DNA from: Asterias rubens
Taxonomy: Eukaryota; Echinodermata; Asteroidea; Forcipulatida; Asteriidae
Reading direction: 5' to 3'
Assembly: GCF_902459465.1 (NCBI RefSeq)
Contig: NC_047078.1
Location: forward strand, 6,224,333 to 6,288,332
DNA length: 64,000 nt
Shown: positions 1 to 11,500 of the stretch, piece after piece
How positions within the stretch are numbered: position 1 is the stretch's first letter
How the letters are laid out: every line of letters starts with the position of its first letter
Notes under the pieces: model-generated
Told to the model about the DNA's origin: nothing
The model's database searches: none
Seen by the model: the letters and a program-made list of their open reading frames with translations, nothing else
Made by a program: the position numbers and the translations under genes

Positions 1-409
1 TGAAGTCTGCCAGAGTGTGTGGTGTGTGGTTCTACTCTTATGGGATCTGAATGTGCCACTCACATTTGTGTAAAACTAAAACCGTGAAACGCACAAACAA
101 CAGTTTCATTATTCTTTAAATGTTTATGTAAATGGTCAAAGAATGTTTTTCTGTGGTAATATCATTCTTCTCACACACATGACATTTAAAAGCAATTGGG
201 TTTTTGAATACATTCATCTTGCAAGTGATATCTCGACATATGTGTTTGTAAGGCTGCACTTGTTTTAAATCGGCATGGACAGTCATTGTACAAACATGGT
301 TGGGGATTACTTGGACCATAATGACCGTGCTGAAGCTTGTAGGGTTTATATAATGTTGACTTCCTTCGAGTTTGAAAGATGCAGTCCTTACATTCCACAT
401 AACCACGTA
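1..409 (-). pseudogene. C2H2 zinc-finger exon, frameshifted, cut by window edge
   Basis: The minus strand shows a splice-acceptor-like tract (T-rich then CTGCAG) ending at about 410, followed by coding-looking sequence. One frame carries a clean C-x4-C-x12-H-x4-H finger at 296-225, preceded by a C-x2-C pair. A one-base shift near 186 moves to a second frame with C-x2-C (codons near 184 and 175). A second shift near 136 continues into F-DHLHKHLKNNETVVC, and a third near 60 continues into NVSGTFRSHKSR. All three shifts lie at or near short runs, so they may be true decay or assembly indels. Multi-finger proteins of this style are common, multicopy and poorly characterised in marine invertebrates and fish (recalled, not searched). 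No function is assigned. The rest of the gene lies left of the window. Confidence 0.5.
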
Positions 410-667
410 CTGCAGAAAACAAAACCAATGAAATACCAGAACACGTATTACAAAAATCTAGCTAATTCTATGAAACATGAGATCCACAATTAAAAAAAAA
501 CTTTTTGCTGCTCAAATGTCAGTGGGAATGCGCACACAAACTTTGAAAATATTATGACATGCAGAATTGCTATTCTCTGACTGAATAAACTACTTCATTG
601 AATTACAATACATAATTTATAGGAGCAATGCCCCAATGAGTTAGTTTGTCTTTCACACTTTGACAGT

Positions 668-895
668 GTGAAAGTAAAACTAACTCACCTTTTGTCAACA
701 TTAACTTTACTGAAACTTTGTCATTAAGCACAACTCAAATACTTAAATTCAAACCCATATTCACAAAAGTGTGAAAGTAAAACTAACTCACTTATTGTCC
801 ACGTTAATTTTACTTAACTTTGTCATTAAGCACAACTCAAAATATTTAAATTCAACCCATATTCATAATTGTGAAAGTAAAACTAACTCACTTAT
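668..895. repeat. Tandem repeat, about 101-bp unit, 2.2 copies
   Basis: The phrase gtgaaagtaaaactaactca starts at 668, 771 and 871. The intervening text (cattaagcacaactcaaa and then attcaaaccc) also repeats with point changes. No coding capacity is seen. Confidence 0.75.
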
Positions 896-2586
896 ACTTA
901 GCCTAGTTATTGTTCAATTTTGTGAAATGTGAGTGTGATGAAGAGGTCAATAATCCGACTGATATCATACAGGCATGTTGATAAATTAACAGATTCAGTA
1001 AGTCTTAAAAGTAATTTTAAATGTCAGTAAAACAAGAAAAGTACATGTTTAGTATATGTATCATCCTATACAAGCAGCCAACTGTACGTAGTGTATGTCA
1101 TTGCTCAGTCCGGCCCACCATAACCACCAATGTCAAGTTTTAAATTCGAATTAGTTTATCAGAAATGAAACAAAAAACATGGAGAAGATAGAAATATAAA
1201 CTAGTCACGGAGGAAGAATCATCTACACTAGAGCTACAAGGTACAACTACATTATTGTAACAAAATACAGGGGAAAAGGCACATAAACAATTGTTCTTAC
1301 CTTGACTGAGTATACACGTGGTAGATGTTGACAGTGGCACTCGGCAACGTGTTGTGACTTGTGTGTGACGACGCTGTACGTGTGGTACCACGAAGTACGC
1401 TGTGTGTCTGGGTGATTGTATTTCGCTAGACTGGTCACCTGACTTTTTCCTGGATCTTGTTTAACTCATGTATAATTTTATGTACCATGTACACAGAAAA
1501 ATACATGTACTGTATTTACATGCACATGTATTGTTTGATGGGCTTGAGAGGTCAAAAGTTTATCCCCCGGCATTTTGCAGCAGAGTGAACTGAATTTAGA
1601 GGCAATACTCACAGGCTATAGCATTCAGCATAATCTATGTGTTTCTTACCTTAAGAATCCAGCTCATATGATTTTAGTTTAAAATGATTAAATCCATTTT
1701 GAAAATCGTTGACTGAACACATATTTTTTAATCGTTAAAACTTAAGCGAGCAAATAATAGCTTGCAAAATCAATTTTTAAAGTTTTAGACTCTTACCCGA
1801 GTTGGATAACGTTATTATTATTTTAATTTAAATGATATTTCAATCAAAGTAGTTCATATAATTGAGTTGTTTTTAAGTAGTTATTTATTAAAGTGTGTAA
1901 CAATAAGTTGTTAACTTTACTCGTATTTTTTATTTAATACAACTTAAGTAACCAAGTAATACAATCTTAATCATATTTTCAGTTTTACCCAATTTGAGAT
2001 TACGTAAATATTTCAAGTTAAAAATATGGTATTACAATCTAAGTATTTAGTGCTTAAATGAAGCTTGTACATTTGATTGCGTGTTTTTTTCAAGTAACAA
2101 TTAATCAAAGTAACTAATAATTATTAACTAAATTTTGAATGATGTTGGCTTTACTCTTTTTTTCGCATCGTTACAACTAAAGTAACTAAGTGTTACAAAC
2201 TTTTTCAAATTTTAAGTTTTTCTAACTAAAGGATTTCCATAAAGTCAACAAAAACATACCTTTAAGTAATATCGACTAATTTAATTTGTTTAATACTTAC
2301 TTCAGGTGAGATTCATTTTTTTGAGTGTAGTTGAAAACCTCTTCACCACACGTTGATTCCCTTATTTAAAGGTGCAATAACACCCAATACCACGGCAACA
2401 TAGCCTGCATGGCATCCGTGTAGCTCCACGGTTGGATGACGTCACATGTTTTTTGTCTATGAGACCTTTTCCCAAATACCCATTTCGCAAGCGCTAAACT
2501 GTTGAATGTGGTGCATGGTGGTCGAGCTAGCTATCAAACTTGATCGGTAAAGCTAAACCAGCATGCACATCATTCCAAGCCTAGAG
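896..2586. other. AT-rich sequence with no recognisable gene
   Basis: No conserved reading frame or RNA gene is seen. From about 1,700 to 2,330 a decayed motif of the form aacttaagtaacTaagt recurs irregularly, which suggests an old degenerate repeat. Short open frames at 1,140-1,440 have no protein-like features. Confidence 0.5.
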
Positions 2587-2726
2587 TGCGTTTTGGCGAC
2601 CCCAACCAGAACAGTGGTCATCGGTTGAGCGTGTTCGCGTGTTCCGTTGAGCGCGGTGACGATGCTGTTCAGACCAACCGGTGACCGACTTGTTGAGTCC
2701 GCTTTGGCGGGGGTCGCCAAAACGCA
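2587..2726. mobile_element. Short TIR element (MITE-like), 140 bp
   Basis: A perfect 17-bp terminal inverted repeat, beginning tgcgttttggcgacccc, spans 2,587-2,603 and is matched in reverse at 2,710-2,726. The interior has no reading frame. No target duplication is evident. The structure fits a small non-autonomous DNA transposon. Confidence 0.5.
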
Positions 2727-3106
2727 ATCCTAAATGCGCGTACCGATTAATTTGCAAAGACATTGCTCGACAAGTGGAAGAAATTAATCAAATCGAATTC
2801 GCACCTTTCAAATAATTATAAGTCAAAAGTAGTCTCACACACCTTGCATGCAAAGGCTGAATTTGCGCTTGGAAACATCCGTGTTATAAGCGTGCCCCGT
2901 CATTTTGTCGCATGAAACTAACGTCAAAAGTCAGATCTAAGCCTACAAGAGGAATTTTGGTGCTGCGGTGCGGTTAACCAAATTTAAAATGTACACGCAA
3001 TACCCTCAATTCGCCATCTTAATTTGTTTGTATACTCACACGTGCCTACGGAATTGCGTGTGTATGTTCAAGGGTGAAATAATATGTCATCGAATCATCA
3101 TCATCA

Positions 3107-3844
3107 TTAAAGGCACTTGACTCGTGTGGTAATTGTCATAGACCAGTATTCTCACTCGGTGTATCCCAACTTATGCATTTATATAACAAACCTGTGGCAA
3201 ATGGTCATCGACGTTGCCATAGAATATTGAAAGAAAAAGGCACACTGTGCTCAAATTTGGGTGCTTTCAGACGCATAATAAAAAGGCTTCAGGCCTGTTG
3301 GATCGGACGAGTTTGTCTATAAAAAGGGTTTGTAACCGTTTTTTATAAAATGCGTATGGTTGGAAGGATGTTTTAAAAGTAGAATACAATGATCCACACA
3401 TATTTGCCTCGAAATTGCGTGGTTTTCTTTTTACTGTGTGCGAACTAACACGGTCGGCCATTTATGGGAGTCAAATTTTTGACTCCCATAAATGGCCGAC
3501 CGTGTTAGTCGACGAGGTAAAAGGAAAACCGTGCAATTAAGAGGCATGTTTGTGTGGATCATTGTATTCTACTTTTACAACATCTTTCTATCCATATGCA
3601 TTTTATAACAAACAGTTACAAATGCTTCCCAAAGACCAACTCGACCGATCCAAGGCAACGTGTTCCTTTAATAGTTGAGTGAGAAATTACCTCTTTCTCA
3701 AAAACTGAGTTCCTTCAGAGAGAGCCGTTTCTCATTCTCACAATGTGTTAGACTATCAACAGCTCTCCATTGTTCGTAATACCAAGTAACTTTTCATGCT
3801 AACAATTGTTTTGAGTAATTACCAATAGTGTCTAGTGCCTTTAA
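3107..3844. mobile_element. TTAA-bounded foldback element, split by a second foldback
   Basis: It begins ttaaaggcact and ends gtgcctttaa. The body shares phrases with the main TTAA family of this window (ttctcac..ggtgtat, aacaaacctgtg, gagtaattaccaatagtgtc). It is interrupted from about 3,279 to 3,668 by an unrelated hairpin element, so this is the older insertion. Confidence 0.7.
3279..3668. mobile_element. Foldback element nested in the 3,107-3,844 element
   Basis: The two arms are imperfect reverse complements over about 190 bp each, meeting at gagtcaaatttttgactc (3,468-3,485). Arm phrases include ggatcggacgag, gtagaatacaatgatcc and aactaacacggtcggcc. A related copy at 60,836-61,740 is split by a LINE, and a solo end occurs at about 42,490 (ggaacacgttgccttggatc). 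Confidence 0.75.
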
Positions 3845-4372
3845 ACACACATTCTGTTGAGGCAGGTTTCAAGCCGCCAAGGTAAATGAAACTGCGTGTC
3901 ATTATCAAGCACCGATCGTCTGCTCCCATCGTTATTGGCGGGAAAATAAAAGAAGACACAGAAAAAAAAGACAACCAGTCAAGGGTAATACGATTCCAGG
4001 GCGACTGTTGCTAGGCAACCGCTACATGAACACAATAAGCGGGTAATGATTGGAGATTGTTTATATACGTACGTGGCGCGAATGGTCATGACAGCACTGC
4101 TTAGCAACCGCAAATGTGTTCCTTTTGAGGGCTTCGATACAAAAAAAAAATTAACTTTCTCTCTCTCTCGTTCTCTTTTTTTTCCAATTAATGATCGGCT
4201 GACGCATTAGGGAAGAACAATAACCCTAATGACAGCTTGCATGTTTCCAATACCTTCTGGTAATTATCAAATTACCAAAGTGTCGTCGGGAGCATGTGAG
4301 CCTTTCCCCCGTGAACATCACTAGTTAAACGTATGGTTGATTATAGGAAGAGCGGCTTTACAAAATCCACAT
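3845..4372. other. No gene seen
   Basis: The stretch has mixed composition, with a poly-A run and a CT-rich run near 4,141-4,190. No conserved coding or RNA structure is recognised. Confidence 0.5.
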
Positions 4373-5218
4373 TTAAAAGGCACTGGGAACCTTTGGTAGT
4401 TGTCAAAGACCAGTATTCTCACTTGTCAAAGACCAGTCTNNNNNNNNNNNNNNNNNNNNNNNNNNNNNNNNNNNNNNNNNNNNNNNNNNNNNNNNNNNNN
4501 NNNNNNNNNNNNNNNNNNNNNNNNNNNNNNNNNNNNNNNNNNNNNNNNNNNNNNNNNNNNNNNNNNNNNNNNNNNNNNNNNNNNNNNNNNNNNNNNNNNN
4601 NNNNNNNNNNNNNNNNNNNNNNNNNNNNNNNNNNNNNNNNNNNNNNNNNNNNNNNNNNNNNNNNNNNNNNNNNNNNNNNNNNNNNNNNNNNNNNNNNNNN
4701 NNNNNNNNNNNNNNNNNNNNNNNNNNNNNNNNNNNNNNNNNNNNNNNNNNNNNNNNNNNNNNNNNNNNNNNNNNNNNNNNNNNNNNNNNNNNNNNNNNNN
4801 NNNNNNNNNNNNNNNNNNNNNNNNNNNNNNNNNNNNNNNNNNNNNNNNNNNNNNNNNNNNNNNNNNNNNNNNNNNNNNNNNNNNNNNNNNNNNNNNNNNN
4901 NNNNNNNNNNNNNNNNNNNNNNNNNNNNNNNNNNNNNNNTGTGGGAAACGACTCCCTCTGAAGTGACATGGTTATTTAGAAAGAGCTAATTTCTCACTAA
5001 AATAATAACTCCTAGCTAGAAGTCTTTTATTCCATCTATAAGCACACAAATTTGTCCAACAACAGAACAAGGGCGTTTTTTCTTTCATCATTTTCACACA
5101 ACTTCGTAGACCGATTGAGCCCAAATTTTCACCGGCTTGTTATTTTATGCTAATGATGGGATACACCAAGTGAGAACACTGGTCTTTGACAATTACCACA
5201 CGTGTACGGTGCCTTTAA
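4373..5218. mobile_element. TTAA-bounded element containing the assembly gap
   Basis: It starts ttaaaaggcactgggaac and ends gtgtacggtgcctttaa. The right part contains the family phrases ctagctagaagtctttta and gaccgattgagcccaaattt. These also appear in the related copy at 58,303-58,634. The centre is unsequenced. Confidence 0.6.
4440..4939. other. Assembly gap, exactly 500 N
   Basis: Exactly 500 N bases suggests a placeholder of unknown true length. It lies inside a repetitive element, which would explain the failed join. Any open frame drawn through it is meaningless. Confidence 0.98.
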
Positions 5219-5220
5219 AA

Positions 5221-5372
5221 TTCATGCGTGACGTCAGCATTCTAACCCAAAAGAGGCCATCGACGCACGTCACACAACAACCAGTACCAGCCACTTAATC
5301 CTAGTTGCAGTGGCTGCGCCTATGGCCTCAATCTGGGTTAGAATGGTGACGTCATGCATGAATATTAAGAGA
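5221..5372. mobile_element. MITE, gacgtca/taaccc TIR family
   Basis: The left end ttcatgcgtgacgtcagcat is mirrored by the right end gacgtcatgcatgaa, with tctaaccca and tgggttaga inside. Relatives lie at 31,861-32,014, 43,228-43,383 and 57,170-57,325. Confidence 0.65.
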
Positions 5373-5552
5373 GGTGTAAAGCGTGATCTGTTTAGGGCTC
5401 AGATTTGGAATAAATTTCAACAAGAGCTTGTAGCCCAAATGATTTACTGGCACATAGTTTGTTTTACAGGGCCAGATTTTTGAAAAAAATCTGCAGTATA
5501 GATGGATATTTTGTATACACTTTACTATGAACTAATCATCAACATGGCTTAC

Positions 5553-8500
5553 CTGTAGCCATAGCAACTGGTGACCCAGGTAAGTTGACCTTTTGACCTT
5601 TGCCCTTGTCCCTCTTCAGCCTCTCCAGTTGCTTGTGTTTGAACTTCTCTTCTGCTTCAAGCTTAAAAACAAAACAAATTGAGATCACGATAAGGGCTTG
5701 ATAGATTAACTACTTACTCTATTAATTACTGATTTGCACCAAAATAACAATGAAGTGAACCAACAACTAGGTGAAAACATGCCCCTGATGACAGTTGTTA
5801 AGCCGAGCTTTTTCATTTTAAAAGTGACCTTCCAGCCTTATATTATGATGTAAGGGGATATCACATAAAATAAAATAAATATCATATATTTATTTTATTT
5901 TATGTGATATCAAATAAAAACAAAAAAGTGAATACAAAAATGTTCTTTTAAATAACTTGACATCTTACGTGTAATTTATTTGGGCTGAGTAAGTTTTTCT
6001 ATGTTAAGCAAGCTTTCAAAGCTTTACAGTATTATGAAAAAAGATACTGGCAAAATCACAATATTTTTTACCTTTTCACGTTTAATTCTTTCATATTCTG
6101 GCTTGTATTCTCTGAAATGAAATTTTAAACAAATATTCATATTAAACTGCTGCTGAAATCACACTTCGAGGCTTGTGAATTTATGCTAGAGATCTGCCAT
6201 TGAGCCTACATCAATCCCCGTCCATAATCACCTTTCACCTACATTTATTTCCCATGGAGATACACCGTCAAATCCTACGGACAAGTATACATATAAAACA
6301 AAAACACGCTGCTGCATTCATACAAACAAAAGTGCAGCTGCCAAACTTCACCCTGGACCAATCAGAACACAGATATGGAAAGCTCAAGTCACTGCACGTT
6401 TGACATGTATGAAATAATTGTATCCAATGTAATGTAAAGACTAGTGTAAAGACCAATGTAAAGACTAGTCTTCTCATTTGTTGTATCTCAACATATGCAT
6501 AAAATAACAAACCTGAGAAAATTTGAGCTCAATCGGTCGTCAAAGTTGCGAGATAATGAAAGAAAAAAACACCCTTGTCACACGAAGTTGTGTGCTTCCA
6601 GATGCTTGATTTCGAGAGCTTAAATTCTAAATCTGAGGTCTCAAAATCAAGTTCGTGGAAAATTACTTCTTTCTCAAAAACTATGTCACTTCAGCGGGAG
6701 CTGTTTCTCACAATGTTTTATACTATCAACCTCTCTCCATTACTCGTAACCAAGAAAGGTTTAATGATAACAATTATTTTGAGTAATTACCAATAGTGTC
6801 GACTGCCTTTAAAACTAATACTTTTCTTTATCCCTTACGGATAAAGACAGGGAACCAATTTAGCCCTGCGATCTTGTTTTTATTTTCCCCCCAAATTCAA
6901 GCCCCACTGAAGAGTGAGTTTGACTTACGCTTCGTACTCATTCACAGCTTCATCAATTGCCTTGAAGAACTCGTCAACACCTTTCCCAGTCACTGCCGAG
7001 ACACCTACAGCCTGAGGTGGACAAAAGAGGGAGCTTGTTCATTCATTTTAAAAAACTTCCAACAATCAGGGAGATATTTTAGAGTTACATTACATATAAA
7101 ATAAATAGGGACAAAGTTTCCATTGTCAGGAAGCCTTTCAAATTTGGCATAATTTAACAGTATAAATGCAAAATTACACAAAGTGATCATCACAATTATT
7201 CTCAATCGATATCAAATAAGATGCATCAGTAGATTAGAGGCATGAAACTTTGAAAGACAGATAAGACGCGTCTTAAAGCCCCTGTTCCTACTTCCTGCGA
7301 ATGCGATACAAATTCTGACGTCTCAAACCACAGAACAAATAATTCACGTCAGTTGACTTGTGCTCAACATCGGCGAAACATTCGCTGCAAAAACAGCCAT
7401 GTGACGTCAAAGTTCGTATCGCATTCCCATGAAGTATGACCGGGCTTCAATCTCCGACTTACTTTAAGGTTCTGATAGAACTCGTCGAGAACTAAGCTCA
7501 TGGATCTTGTGAGATTGGAGGTGTAGGATGTTTCTTGATTCAGAGCGTCTTGGAAAGCCTCAAAGTCTTGCATCCACTCAATAGCAAAACCGTTATCCAC
7601 AATATCGATCTAGTAATTGGAAGATGAATATGATTATAATTTGTTTTAACCCTTACAATGATGTGTATTTAAAGCAATCGCACAACATCGGTAAACAGTA
7701 TTGTCCAAAGGCCTACATTTCGTGTATCACAACTTATCTATAAAATAACAAACCTGTGAAAATTTAGGCTCAATCAGTCATCGGAGTCGGGAGAAAATAA
7801 TGGGAAAACCCACCCTTGTTTCCGCGCGTTTCGCCGTGTCATGACATGCGTTTTAAATAAATCCGTAATTCTCGTTATTGAGAATTTATATTGTTTTGCT
7901 GTTTTCTCAAAAAGTAAAGCATTTCATGGAATAATATTTCAAGAGAAGTCTTTCACCATTGCCTTCTGTAAACCCTATAAGATATTTGTAAATCTGTGAA
8001 CTTTTTTTTTTTTTCTGAAACAAAAGGGTCCAATGGCTTTAACCCTTACAATGATGTGTATTTAAAAGCACTGCTGTCAATTTCACCAAACTCTTCCTAA
8101 CTTAAGATTAATCTTAGGACTGAAGACGAGTCCCAACCCTGCACTGTAGCATGCAGACCTTAAGATTAATCCTAAGTTAGGAAGAATTACTCGTCCTAAC
8201 TCGAGATAAGATTAATCTTAGCATTTTGTGAAATCGACGGCTGTATACTCAGTGCTTTCCCCGAGTTCTGTGAAAAACAATTCCACAGGCATCATCACTC
8301 GGTTGAGATTTGAACCCATGACCTTTGCATTGCAAATGCAGATGTCTTCGCCTGATGGCTAGAGCCAGTTTGAATCCTCATCAATGGGTACCGCAACGAT
8401 TTAATAGGTGTAAACAAAATTGCATAGGGAGGTCTCCACAAAATCACAGAGTTTCACTGAATATACGCAGTAAGCACAGAACATCTTAAGCATCACCAGG

Positions 8501-11500
8501 GCTTGATAGGAAAGTTTCAGCTAACATAAATAGTACACATTCTAACAATGCTAAGACATTATAAAATACTACGAAATACATGTATAAGGGGATAAATCAT
8601 CGAGCACATGTGAGAATCTATTGTGGTTTATAATTTAAGAATCAATAAACAAACCTTGTTCATAACGACCACAAAAGGAAGTTTGTATTTGTAGAGGATG
8701 CTGTAAAAAAATAATAATAATAAAATCAATTAAGAATCAAGAAAGAGCTGCAAATCTAAAATAAAATCTCTGCTTGTTTAAAAAACTAATATATATATAT
8801 GTATATTTTTTAAACTTATTTATTTAGGTTTAAAAATAATATGGTCGGTAGTATCACAAGCTAATACTGAAAATTACATGCCTACAAAATCAAACATTGG
8901 GTTGGCCTATTACACAGACAATCAAAAACAAAAATTAGGCTAGCTAGATAGAAGAAATAAACCAAAAATACTATTTAAATAGCTATCTTGATGTAACCAC
9001 AGAGAAGAAGAAAACAAGTTACATATGATATAAAATATTTAAAAGACAGAACATACATTTTTACATAACTTATAAAAACCTGCAATGCTGGATTAGATTA
9101 AGATTAAAAGCAATCACAAACGACAAAGAGACACAAGATAATCTAGTGTGACACATCGGCGTCAGTACAAAACAAACTGCAGGGGGTCAAGGGTTTGGAC
9201 CTTACCCAAACTCGGGTAGGATTCATAGCTAAGCCTGGGGGAGGCCAGTATTCTTCATTTTTGAAAGGGCAAGGGCACCAAAGCATTTTCTCCTTGGTAA
9301 AGGGCAACCTCAAATTCAATTCATTTCAATTCAATTCAATGCACATGTTGACAATGACATTAAACATACAGTTGAAACAAAAAATAATAATAATTGGTAT
9401 AGCGCTTTAAACACCCGAAGGGCGTCTCAAAGCGCTTCCACATTATTACCCACGGTCACTGAGCCTTAAATCATTCCTTAAACCATATCAGCTCCCTTGG
9501 GAGTAAACAGCCTGTGCTGCCAAATAACAATGAGTATAAATATGAAACGATGGATGCCACATAATTCAACAATAAAATGAGTAGAAATGTCAAAGAAAAT
9601 ATCAAGTGTAATAAACGCAAACATGCAGGGAAAAGGGTTAAACCTACAATACATGAGAAAATTTTTAATTTGTACTTGAGCATTTCAAGGGCACCAATGC
9701 AATGACCAGGAAGAAACTTATAAAGCACAGCATTGCCACAAAACGACCTCAGTGTACCTCAAAAAGCGCTGTGTACAAAAACAAATCTAGATAAAAGAAC
9801 AATAGTCAAGAGCAGAATTTTTTTTTAGAACATCACAGTACAGGATACAATAATAAGTAACGCACACCAGCACTGACGCACACTCTATATTAAGGGGTAA
9901 AATATTATACGCAGTCAATATGCCAGTCAATATGTGTTTTATAACACAGCTCGGTCTTAAATGTGAAATAATAACATAAATCTGGAAAAGAGAGGAAGTT
10001 TTTAGTTGCTGTTCACGGTTCAAGTCAAGAGAGGGCGCTGTAACCGGGCACTATTTTCAAAGACTAGTGCCCGCTCGGGAACTAGTTCCTGCAAAAGACT
10101 ATTATTAGTTCATCCCACGTGACCGAGTTTCAGCCAACTAGAATACAGAAAAAGCAAGAGGTGTGTTATACTGGTACATATTGATACATATTCAATACTA
10201 TTTTGGAACATAATCTGGCCCATTGGCGCAAGGACAAAACAAAAATATTGTTAAATGCTGGGGGTCAGGGGTGGAACTCATACATGTAGTCAAAATGCAG
10301 ACCTCTGGATTTTTTTTCCCAATAGACTCTGCAAAGCACCGAGAATGAAAATCATATAAGTATTGGTATACAGAATAAGCAAAAGACAACAGCAGAAAGA
10401 AGACCTTCCAGCCCTTGGCAATTATTAAGATTAAAATCAAGAAATGAATTGCATCAATAAATCCGAGTTGTGCCTTACCTGCATGCATAGAGCATATTGG
10501 ACATAAAGGTTACTGGGTTGACGCTCCGAGCGGTGTCCATGACATAAACGATCACCGTTGGGAAAGACGCAGCCTGTGAGAAAAATCATCCACAAACCCA
10601 CAAAGAAAAAAGAAAATGGTCAATGCGCAAAGTTGTTATAAAACTAGGTACATGTACATTGTGCATGATGAATTGAAAGACAGAAATCTTATATACATGT
10701 ACAGTGTACATATAAGGAAACAACTTGGTTACTTCACATCTTAAACCTTATAAATAAAGTCACAGTGGTAGTGTGTGACTCGAGTTACAGAAAAGGAAGA
10801 GATGACATCTTGTTACACAACCTTGTACTACAGTCACACTGGTAGTGTGTGACTCAACGTACATAAGGAAGAGGAGATGATATCTTGTTACACAACCTTG
10901 TACTACAGTCACACTGGTAGTGTGTGACTCAAGTTACAATATAAGGTAGGTCAGAGATGATATCTTCACAAAATTGTAAGACAGTCAAAATGATACCATG
11001 TGTGACTCAAGTTACACTCCAGTGTAAAGGAAAAAAAAATGTTTGTTATTGTTACCATGGTTTCTGATATAATAGCCCCAGACGCTGACCATGTGAAGAC
11101 TTCAATCTGACCCGGTGTGTCAACAATAACATACCTGAAAAAATGAGGGGGAAAACATTGATCAAGACAGAATCAATCAATCAGTTTATTTCCACAGTAT
11201 CCAGATCACAATCAATATCAAATCAAAGGCAATGTAAGTTGGATAAACAGTTGTGTGATAAGATTAATTAAATGAAGAATAAGCTATGACATTCGTGAAA
11301 CTGTGGAGGGACCCCTAAAGAAGCAAAGCTTGTAAGGGTATGGTTCCCTGAGCAAGATTGTGCATTGAGCCGGTAATTATTTTGATGTTTTGTGGAAGAT
11401 ACCACTCCAGGTAGGAAAAATGTTCCTGAAAGGACAAGTGTATTCAAAAAGGCTCAATGCACAAGCTGCTAATGATGAAAGTGGACGATTTTGACTCAGA

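Noticed and set aside
3070-3110. Asp-rich minus-strand stretch as the missing GPN1 C-terminus
   Set aside because: It lacks a splice acceptor and the expected FMxxS/A-type ending, and lies in the end of a TTAA element.
4333-4989. Open frames of about 190-220 codons
   Set aside because: They run through 500 unsequenced bases and have no evidence on either side.
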